Origin: Ptychodera flava
Lineage: Eukaryota; Hemichordata; Enteropneusta; Ptychoderidae
Length of the DNA stretch: 64,000 nucleotides
Assembly: GCF_041260155.1 (NCBI RefSeq)
Contig: NC_091936.1
Location: forward strand, 43,994,930-44,058,929
Direction of reading: 5' to 3'
The position numbers were made by a program, and so were the translations under genes. Below the pieces are notes generated by a model that made no database searches, was not told where the DNA came from, and saw only the letters and a list, made by a program, of their open reading frames with translations. The first letter of the stretch is position 1. Each line of letters begins with the position of its first letter. Shown in pieces: positions 46,692-56,245 of the stretch.

Positions 46692-47409
46692 GGTATAACC
46701 AGGGTCCCTCCTCAAATGCCATGAGACCTTGCTATAACGTTGTGCTACATCGATTCTCAGAGTGCTGTTCTGCGCGGTAGGGGGAGAGAAGCGGTAACAT
46801 TTGATAATTTTTAACATAATGACCGTAGGTCATCAAGTTATTGTGATGGGGTTGAGTGGATGTCGGAGAGTGAAAATTGTCCGTAAACGACAAGAAGTCA
46901 AACACTGCTGAACAGACTGTGTTGATATTTGGTACAGATGTTAGGACCATGTTCAAGGTTCCGATTCCTCAAAATGGTGCCAAACGAATCAGCGGTTAGA
47001 TAGATATGGGAAATTGTTGACCCTCTTTTTCTACTAATTTATTTTAGGGGCCTTCCATATGTGTATTTTTGGAAGGTACACCAATACTGCACTTTGGACT
47101 GTTTTATGAATTATGGAATAGAAATGAGTGTTAGATGAATGCTAGAAACATGCAGGATGCACTGAATGGAAGTATCAGAGATTTCCATGCTCTTTTAGGC
47201 ATCAAAGCGATAAAAAATAACATATTTCATATTTTAGATTCTCACATTTGAGAGCGACCCTAGGCATTTGTCATATTATCTCATATCTGCTCACTTCAAT
47301 CTTCAGTAAACATCCTTGAGTCAATATACAGACTTTGACATTCACATTCTAGAGATTAGCCTGTTCACCCACAGTTCCCTGGAAACAGGTCCAAGATCAC
47401 CATTCTGAT
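46692..47409. other. Stretch without recognisable gene
   Basis: Nothing recognised apart from short open frames. Confidence 0.5.
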
Positions 47410-49128
47410 AAAAATTAGAGGAATGTTGACAAAGGTTAACTTCGGAGACTGATGTTATTGTTTTTGAGAGAATGGGCGATTCTGTTTGGATTTTCTTCAA
47501 TATAACTTACTTCGAACACTCTATTGAACTTGTCTATACGATACAAATGAATGTTGACAAAAGTGGGCTTCGGAGACAGATTTTATTGTTTTTGAGAGAC
47601 TGGGCCACTACAGTTGCAAGAGCCATACCCCTGTCTCTTTTCAAATTAAAGTGTTGTTTTGGAATTTCTTCAATATATTCATACTTCAAACACTCTAATG
47701 AACTTATGTAGGTAACAAATGACAGGAGTGTTGACGAAGGTGGGCTTCGGAGACAGATTTTATTGTTTTGAGAGAATGGGCATTATAGTTGCAAAAGCCA
47801 TGCCCCAGTCTCTTTTCAAATTAGAGTGTTGTTTTTGGAGTTTCTTCAATAAATTCATACTTCAAACACTCTATTGAACTTATCTAGAATATATATGACA
47901 GGGATGTTGACAAAGGTTGGCTTCGGAGGCAGATTTTATTGTTTTTGAGAGAATGGGGCATTATAGTTGCAAAAGCCATGCCCCAGTCTCTTTTCAAATT
48001 AGAGTGTTGGTTTTGGATTTTATTCAATGTATTCTTACTTCAAACACTCTATTGAACTTATCTAGGATACAAATGACAGGAATGTTGACAAAGGTTGGCT
48101 TCGGAGACTGATTTTATTGTTTTTGAGAGAATGGGGCATTATAGTTGCAAAAGCCATGCCCCTGTCTCTTTTCAAATTAGAGTGTTGGTTTTGGATTTTA
48201 TTCAATGTATTCTTACTTCAAACACTTTATTGAACTTATCTAGGATACAAATGACAGGAATGTTAACAAAGGTTGGCTTTGGAGACTGATTTTATTGTTT
48301 TTGAGAGAATGGGGCATTATAGTTGCAAAAGCCATGCCCTTGTCTCATTTTAAATTAGAGTGTTGTTTTTGGAGTTTCTTCAATATATTCATACTTCAAA
48401 CACTCTATTGAACTTATCTAGAATATATATGACAGGAGTGTTGACGAAGGTGGGCTTCGGAGACAGATTTTATTGTTTTTGAGAGAATGGGGCATTATAG
48501 TTGCAAAAGCCATGCCCCAGTCTCTTTTCAAATTAGAGTGTTGTTTTTGGAGTTTCTTCAATAAATTCATACTTCAAACACTCTATTGAACTTATCTAGA
48601 ATATATATGACAGGGATGTTGACAAAGGTTGGCTTCGGAGACAGATTTAATTGTTTTTGAGAGAATGGGGCATTATAGTTGCAAAAGCCATGCCCCAGTC
48701 TCTTTTCAAATTAGAGTGTTGTTTTTGGAGTTTCTTCAATAAATTCATACTTCAAACACTCTATTGAACTTATCTAGAATATATATGACAGGGATGTTGA
48801 CAAAGGTTGGCTTCGGAGACAGATTTAATTGTTTTTGAGAGAATGGGGCATTATAGTTGCAAAAGCCATGCCCCTGTCTCTTTTCAAATTAGAGTGTTGT
48901 TTTTGGAGTTTCTTCAATATATTCATACTTCAAACACTCTATTGAACGTATCTAGAATATATGTGACTGGAATGTACACAAAGGTTGGCTTCGGAGACAG
49001 ATTTTATTGTTTTTGAGAGAATGGGGCATTATAGTTGCAAAAGCCATGCCCCAGTCTCTTTTCAAATTAGAGTGTTGTTTTTGGAATTTCTTCAATAAAT
49101 TCATACTTCAAACACTCTATTGAACTAC
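47410..49128. repeat. Satellite-like array, 178-bp unit, about 9-10 copies
   Basis: Period 178 bp, seen as the repeat distance of GGTTGGCTTCGGAGACAG and of GAATGGGGCATTATAGTTGC. The left units are more diverged and the right ones almost identical. Short open frames repeat at the same spacing and are artefacts. The unit is close to nucleosome repeat length. Confidence 0.97.
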
Positions 49129-49238
49129 CTGACGCCCCTCACGTGTGCCTTATATGTGTTGTCTCCGATAATTACTCATTCTAAGTGGCGATATAGAATC
49201 TAATCCCAGGCCATAGTCAACTAAGCATTACAGAGACA

Positions 49239-49865
49239 ATGTCTACCAGGGTGCAAGAACTGTGCAGTCGCTTGATATCACTTGAAGAATTGAACACTGA
49301 CAGCGGCAAAACCGGAGAAAATGATGATACGATAAAAGATATGATGGATGAACTTGGTACAATGAAATTGTCTATCTCCGGTCAAATAGAATCCCTTTCT
49401 GATGAAATAAATAACAAAATAGGACAAATTGAAGCTGAAATGAGAGAGGTCAGGTCAGAGCTACAGCGGAAATGTGAACATGTTAAATTACTCAGGTATG
49501 AAACTGAACAACTACGACCACGATGTTTAAAACGCGAATCTGAAGCCGACTGTACTACATCGCAATCAAAACGCAATGATTTCATTGTTTATGGAGTTCC
49601 TAAGCCTGCAAACGGTAAAGAAAGCTGGGATGATAGTGAGGAGAAAGTGGAAGCCCTACTGAAAGACGAATATAACAATGACGGTGTGGACTTTGAACGT
49701 CCTCATACCCTGTTGCTGAAGATTTGTATATCCGTGTTCGTAACATTAGAAAGAACTTATCGAAATTTGTTAGACAAGCCCGGCAAAACAACCAACGATG
49801 TAGGCTTTCTTTATATGATAGAATTATTATCGAAGGTAAAGTGTTTGTGTATGATACAATGTTAA
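49239..49865 (+). pseudogene. LINE ORF1-like protein (coiled coil plus RRM-like)
   Basis: 208 codons: a long heptad-like region at about residues 25-90 (ESLSDEINNKIGQIEAEMRE), then an RRM-like start NDFIVYGVPK and EKVEALLKDE with VDFERPHTL. Frame is lost near residue 165, because the continuation VRNIRKNLSKFVRQAR lies in another frame (49,724-49,924). This layout is that of LINE ORF1 nucleic-acid chaperones. Confidence 0.8.
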
Positions 49866-50689
49866 CGATGATATCAAACCAAAAGGTAGATCAAAATAGG
49901 GTCAGGCCAAGGTCTAAAGTGTAATAAAATAAAAAATACCGCAATTATACGGTGTCGCTCAAATTTGATCAGAATTGGTATATACCAGTATGGGTTACCA
50001 ATGATCAACAATAAATGTTGTTTCTATCTGTTCAGTGGAGGAAAATTCTATGTTGATGTTATGACAATGATTTCTGCACAGTACAACCAGAAAAACAACA
50101 AGAAATATTTAAACCAGAAAAACAGGAATGACAAAAGTAATTAAGGTCTGAAACTTTAGGTACTGGAGGTCAACTTTAGCAACATGCATAGCAGAAACAA
50201 GCCCCTCTTAGTTTGAGTATAGACGGTCTTCGCCCCCTCTACTGTCTATGGTTTCATCAGGTCTGTTAATATGTAACAGTTCATAAACAATGACAGGAAA
50301 TGATTCAAGATCAGCGGAGTTGGCCTGTTTCTTACTGGCCTGCACATTTGCAGGATTTCACTTTTTCTTACCTCATTTGCACATTTTGACACTGATGTGT
50401 TCATTTGAACAAATTCACATCTCAACCCCTACATCTACCTGTACACCAAATACTGAGACGGTAGATTTGGCGGTATGGGAGCCTTTGTGTGTGACGGACA
50501 TACATCCGCACATACCACAAATCTACAGACATGCAAATCAGATGCAAATGAACTGATTCAGCTTATACGATAACCTCACATTGGTATACCAAATGTGAGC
50601 TAAAAATGATAAGGATGTCTTCTCTAAAACTTGTATCTGTGAAAACCATTCTAATACTGCTGTTGATATTTCGACTAATGTTTTGAAGA

Positions 50690-51500
50690 CACTGACTCTT
50701 AAAATACGAGGGCTAAGGTTTTCGCAGATGAGTTTCAATCAACAATTGCAAATCACAATATCCTTGGATTTGTAGAGACCTGGCTTAGTGGATCTGATGA
50801 AATGCTATGTATTCCTGGTTACGTTGGTTTTAATATGCCAAAGGTAAAACTATGTAAACGAGGGCTCAGGGCAGGGGAGTTGCTGTCTATGTTAGTAATA
50901 ATATTGTAGACGGTGTCACTCAATTGAAATGCAATTTGCAAGATGTAATGTACTACTGTTTCACAATGATTTCTTTCATTCTAAATCATCTACAGATATT
51001 GTTTACTTTGTGTTTACACTGCACTAGAATACTCGACTATATACCATAGTTTACTTGACGTAAACGGAATAGTGCTCCTCGAAGAGTGAATGTCAGATAT
51101 ATTGTCTGATTATCCTGATGTAAATGAAATTTTAACAGGAGATTTAATGCAAGAACCTCTTCTGAGGATTGCAATATTTTAGATGATTCTATTGATTATT
51201 TACCATTGGAATCATATTCCTGTGATACATTTACCTTTCCACGCAAATCAAAAGACAAATTAAGTCATCAATAACTTTGGTAAGTCGTTTTTATCACTTT
51301 GTAAAATATTTGATATTCATATCGTAAATGGAAGTTTCGAACCAGACATTCCTGGAGAGTATACATGTATCTCAAATAATGGGTGAAGCGCTGTTGATTA
51401 TTTAATCATCTCTACTGATTTATTTAGAGCTGTAACATATTTTTCAGTTATTGATATTGGTCTGTCCGATCACTTACCAATTGTATCAAACATTGAAGTG
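50690..51500 (+). pseudogene. LINE endonuclease domain, fragmented
   Basis: Pieces in several frames: ILGFVETWLSGSDEM with CIPGYVGFNMPK at about 50,760-50,850, and IHIVNGSFEPD, GEYTCISNNG, AVDYLIISTDLF and SDHLPIVSNIE at about 51,310-51,500. These are conserved motifs of the apurinic-like endonuclease that nicks target DNA. Multiple frameshifts. Confidence 0.85.
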
Positions 51501-51977
51501 AATATGTGTATTCCATAGAGTCTTCAAAAGCATTGAATATGAGGGTACACGAAAGGCTGTCAAATCTAAATGAAAATTATCTGAAAGATATTTTTATTGA
51601 GCGCATGAGTGCCTCAGAAATGTGGGATAATGTACGTTTTGCGTTTGATATTTCTGATATTTCTAGCCGTATAAGTATATGTGTGATATTTTTGAATCTG
51701 CTGCTGAAGAAATGAAATACGAACAACGAAATTCATCAATATTCATCAGTACACATGCCCCATGGCTGGTTTGACCTGTGGTGTCAACAGCTGAAGTCTG
51801 TGAAAAACAAAAATCTTCGTAACTTTCGTTTACGAAATACAGAGTCTGATCTTTCTAATTACATAGAAACTAAACGTAAATTCAAAGCTTTCTGAATGCA
51901 AAAGAAACAAGAGTATCACGATAACATTAACTTGTCATTACTGAAGTAAGGTAGATATAGCAAAACATTGCAGGATA

Positions 51978-52540
51978 CACTATAGGAAAACATTGCGAGA
52001 CTGGAGCGAGAAAATGACGCTTTCTCGCAATTGGTGAGAGTCTCTTGTTATTCTCACCGCAGTCAGTGAGAACTTGAGCTGCGAGAAATACACTCCTTAG
52101 TGAGAATAAAGTATATGATAACAGATTCTCACCGGTGAGACTGGAAATTCTCACCAAGCATGGTGAGAATGTATCATACTCATCATTCACCAGTGAGAAT
52201 CACTGGTGAGAATCAAGTAGACTGAGTCTCGCTGTTCACTGGTGAGAATCAGCCGGACTCGCTGTTCACTTTACCAGTTAACAGCGAGTCTGGTTGATTC
52301 TCACCGATGAACGGCGAGTCTGGTTAATTCTCACCGGTGAACAGCGAGTCTGCTTGATTCTCACCAGTAAATGATGAGTATTATACATTCTCATCGTGAA
52401 AATTACCATTCTCACCGTACTTGGTGAGAATTTACAGTTTCTCTAGTGAGAATCTGTTGTCATACTTTATTCTCACCAAAGAGTGCATTCTCGCAGCTCA
52501 CCGGTCAAGCGTCACTTTCTCGCAATTTTTTCCTATAGTG
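51978..52540. mobile_element. 563-bp palindromic element inside the LINE
   Basis: Ends are CACTATAGGAAAA and its inverse, followed inward by TTGCGAGA and by many copies of GGTGAGAAT/ATTCTCACC. The whole element is a near-complete inverted repeat. ATA borders both ends, a possible 3-bp duplication. Reverse transcriptase-flanking coding sequence resumes after it. No protein. Confidence 0.88.
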
Positions 52541-52559
52541 ATAACTTTAAATCATTGAG

Positions 52560-53890
52560 TACAAAGTGTTTAAGCTCTGAAATCTCGGTAAATCAGTGGT
52601 TTGAGTATTTAAAAAAGTATTTCAATCTTTGTCGGATGACACTATAGCTCCTGATTTTCTATGGACGACACCTATAGTGAATATAACTCAATATTAGATA
52701 GTGTTATTACAGCAGAGCAAAATTCACAAAGCTATTCAGTAACTTAAAGCCAGGAAAACACCGGTTTTGATGGAATGCCGGCTGAATTTTTCAAAGCTAC
52801 TGAGGATGTCCTCCTATCATACCTTGTTAGACTTTTTCATTAAATCTTTAATTCCGGTAGTTTTCCAGAGGAGTGGACTACGGGTGTTATCGATCCACTT
52901 TATAATTCAGGAGACACTTAAATGTAAATAATTATACAGGTATCACGCTTTTAAAGGCCTTTGTTGGCACCAGATTGTCTCATCAGAAAATTTACCCAAA
53001 AGATTACAATTTCAAAAGAAAATAAAAGGCTATCAAACCTCCATAATCCTCTTACAGACTAGAACAAAGACGATCCCGGGATCGCGAACAGTGCCTTTCA
53101 GCAACTTTAGCAAATTATTTACCATTATTTTGAATGAAATATTAACGAATGGGCCAAGGCAGAAGGAAAACTGTCAGAGTGCCAAACAGGTTTCAAAAAA
53201 GGATATTCAACCTTATATTATAATATTTTTACTTTATATTCCATAGTCAAGAAATATCTTTGCAGGAACGGAGAAAGATTTATTGTGTTTTGTTGACTTT
53301 GTTAAAGCATTTGATACCGTAAACAATACGCTGTTATTTACGTTACTCCTACAAATGATGTACAAGGTAAAATGCTTTTAATAGCATATATAATGATGTT
53401 AGTAGAACAGGTCAGCATATCACAGAAAACTTTGATTGTCTAATGGGAGTAAGACAGAGATGTATCCTTAGCCCCTTTTTTGTTCGCTGCTTTCATAAAT
53501 GAACTACAAAGTATTGTTGAAAACGCGGGTCACATGGACGTTCAGATAACACAAGAATTGTAAGATATTTTTCTTCTGCTATATGGATATGCGGATGATA
53601 TAACTCTGTTTGCTGATACAATAGTAGACCTACAAAGACTTCTAATTTTACCCAATTTGTTTGCTGATAAATGGAAAATCAAAGTAAATCTTGCACAAAC
53701 AAAAATCTTCAGAAATGGTGGGATATTGAAAAAGACAGAACAATGGTTTTATAAAGGGGAAAAGGTTGATGTTGTATCGTATCATAAATATCTTGGCATT
53801 GTATTTTCTGGACGTAATGATTCGTTTAGGGCCACCAAAACTCTAGCAGACCAAACAAAAGAAATCCGTATTCATAATCGCTTTACCTAA
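52560..53890 (+). pseudogene. LINE reverse transcriptase, fragmented
   Basis: Fragments in shifting frames: GFDGMPAEFFKATEDVL, NYTGITLL, QTGFKKGYST, FVDFVKAFDT (RT motif A) and GYADDITLFADT (catalytic YADD at 53,588-53,599). Then KWKIKVNLAQTKI and YLGIVFSGR follow in an open stretch at 53,657-53,890. The C-terminal part with ILLYDAELWGHQ and FLGVKRNIPT lies at about 53,930-54,070. Confidence 0.9.
52948..53079. repeat. Short dispersed repeat, copy 2 (inside the LINE)
   Basis: Same sequence as 44,733-44,877, inserted between the conserved GITLL motif and the next reverse transcriptase block. That gives good evidence for its right and left ends, the right end being palindromic (CGATCCCGGGATCG). 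Confidence 0.8.
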
Positions 53891-54865
53891 AAGTTCGGAG
53901 AGAAATGGGACACAATTTGACATAATGATACTTCCGATTTTGCTGTATGATGCTGAGTTATGGGGACATCAAATGTATACATGTATTGAGACCGTACACT
54001 AATTGTTGTAAACGTTTCCTTGGTGTAAAACGTAACATTCCCACTGTTGCCGTACTTGGAGAATTAGGAACCCCTCTATTTATTTTTACCTATGTTAGAT
54101 GCATCGAATGGAGGGTGAACTTCTGTCTATGCCGAATAGTAAAATTGCTAAGCATTCTTACTCGCTTTTAGTCGTTGGAGATCAAAAAGGGAAAACTAAC
54201 TTGGTGACATATTTACGAAATATACTCTTACGGTATGGCTTCGGTCATGCGTGGGTCAGCCAAGGTGTTGGTAATAAACAAAAAATGTTATCACCTTTAT
54301 GAACAGAGTCAAAAAACAGCTGGCAACATGAATGGTGGGAGGATGTCTCGAATACGTCGTTTACACTTATTTCGTCAAATCAAACACAAGCCATCTTTTA
54401 AGAATTATTTTCTTTATATTTAAATCAATAGATATCGAAAGGCACTGTCACAGTCCCAGTTACGTTGTTCCAGTCACAAACTATTGATTGAAACTTGTTC
54501 AAGTTGTAGTAAATACTTAGCGCGATCAGAACTTCGTGTGAAATCTGTGATAGGCCTACTCTTTCTATTGATGGTGAATTTCATTTTCTGTTCGAATGTA
54601 ATCTTTACCACTGACAATCTACGGATTCAGTTTCTACCTAATTGGGCAATTAGAAACCCAGGTCTACGAAATGTAACGAAACTCTTCATGAGTAAAATTA
54701 TATGTAATTTAGCAAAGTTTACCTATCAAGCTTTTGAATTAGGGAAAGAAGCCTTGGTATTATTTACGTAGTGGTGTAATCTGTTTATGTTTATGTAATT
54801 CTTTTATCTGTATTGATGTTATGGGCTGAAGGCCTGAAGACAATAAAGTTGTTGTTGTTAAAAGA

Positions 54866-55300
54866 TGTAACATTTCTGGTGCAACGAATTTCTGAAGGCA
54901 GTGCATTCCACAGAAAAAGCCGGAGTACGTACCGAAAAAGCTCTGTGACCATAAGACTTATTAAAATAGCCGTGAGGAAGAGTTACACGCAATTTCTTAG
55001 AAAATCGTAGATCTCTTGTCGTTACATACTGGTCAATTATTTCAAATAAAGCGGTGCATCGCCACTAACAATCTTAAAAGTAGTTATTAACTAATACGCG
55101 CTTTCACAGGTAACCAGTGTAAATCAATAAAACAGGAGTGATGTGTATCTGTTACTAGACGGGCTGCTGCATTATGAACAGACTGCAGACGATTTAGTTG
55201 TCATTTGAAATACCATAGAACAAACTGTTACAATAGTCGAGTCTGGAGGTAACGAATGCATGGATGAGTTTTTCAGTAGTGGGCTTGTCCAGTAATTTCA
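54866..55300 (-). pseudogene. CR1/Jockey-type LINE fragment (RT C-terminus)
   Basis: On the minus strand, in slightly shifting frames: FVTSRLDYCNSLFYGI, LNRLQSVHNAAARLVTDT, LHWLPVKARIS and HRAFSVRTPAFLWNALPSE. These are the well-known conserved blocks that follow the reverse transcriptase core in CR1/L2/Jockey-type LINEs. It lies in the opposite orientation to the LINE ending at 54,861 and directly beside its 3' tail. Confidence 0.9.
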
Positions 55301-55824
55301 ATACGAATTTTACCTAAAAGATAAACTACAACGTTTGATTAACATTCGAAGTGATATAAAACGTTGAGTATATGGCCTTCATTTTACATTTTACCAGTGA
55401 TTTTACTAATTTGTAATGAAGCCATGGCAAAAATAATTTAATGGTCACGACCATTAATTCATTGTCATCATGGTTTCATGTATCGTGTCTAAAACCGGGG
55501 TCAAATATATGCATGGTCACCCATTCATTATCTTTCAACATGTCAAACAATATAAGTAGTATGTTGCATTAAACAAACTTCATGGAGAAATGGCCGACTT
55601 TGTCCCTTTAACATTATATGGATACGTTCATATTCAGGCTTATGTAGCAAGAGACTGACAAGAGCAGAAGTGAAACGGAAGTGAGAGCGCCGCCACTGTT
55701 TGAAGTGTGGCAACGATGTCGGCCGGGCCGACATCGTTACAGCGATGAAAACGCCCTGTCTCCTTATCTCGCGAACTGGTGTTCTGTCTTTTTGGGGTCA
55801 GGAGAGGTCAAATTGTTGGGGGTC
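55301..55824. other. Stretch without recognisable gene; small palindrome
   Basis: A perfect palindrome with 13-bp arms, AACGATGTCGGCC around one G, lies at about 55,710-55,736. Base composition becomes CpG-richer from about 55,660, consistent with a promoter region of the exon at 55,825. Confidence 0.4.
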
Positions 55825-55945
55825 ATGATGGCGGCTAGTTCAACTTCTACGTCGGCTGACATGGAGACAGGCACATTAATGTTGTCTGCATTTGACGAAT
55901 ATCCTTCAGTCGTCGAAAGATACTTCCGAACGGGATATAAAACTG
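55825..55945 (+). CDS. Candidate first coding exon, protein unknown
   Basis: ATGATGGCGGCTAG starts 40 codons (MMAASSTSTSADMETGTLML, then SAFDEYPSVVERYFRTGYKT) ending in phase 1 at a strong GTGAGT donor (55,946). The composition, the ATGGCGGC start context and the CpG-rich surroundings look like a genuine 5' exon. I do not recognise the protein. The frame is open upstream too, but that part looks non-coding. No following exon could be assigned in the 8 kb to the right, so introns may be long. Confidence 0.5.
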
Positions 55946-56245
55946 GTGAGTGAGAGAGGAGTTTCAAATTGAGTGCACAGTGTGTACACAATGTCACAAG
56001 AAGCACTATATTTCGTTCGCTCTGCATCACACAGTTGCGTGTGGTTCGATAAACGGCATTTTCGCTTGCCAAGGTCTCTTGTCCGGGCAGCTGGATGCTT
56101 CCCGAAAACAGAAGAAACGGACCCGTGCGAGCGGACGATGGATAGACGGCGGCCACTGCACTAGCATGCATTAGAAAAAGGGGAAGTTGGGAAGCGGTTT
56201 CTAATGAATTCCTCAGCGGCCGCCGTGTAACGAACCACATGCAAC

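Larger units (their letters stand above)
49140..54861 (+). mobile_element. Decayed full-length non-LTR retrotransposon
   Basis: In order: a 5' leader, an ORF1 (49,239-49,865), an apurinic-type endonuclease (about 50,690-51,500), a reverse transcriptase (about 52,560-53,890) and a C-terminal region (53,890-54,770). The 3' end is GGCTGAAGGCCTGAAGACAA followed by TAAAGTTG(TTG)n. Numerous frameshifts and stops make it inactive. It is interrupted by a palindromic element (51,978-52,540) and a short repeat (52,948-53,079). Clade is uncertain; a coiled-coil ORF1 plus APE endonuclease fits L1/Tx1-, RTE- or CR1-type LINEs. Confidence 0.88.

Noticed and set aside
47472..49016. Repeated small frames in the 178-bp array as a gene family
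   Set aside because: They recur at the satellite period and differ only by the unit variants.
55764..56240. 158-codon minus-strand frame
   Set aside because: Antisense to the candidate exon in CpG-richer DNA; no recognisable domain and no splice context.
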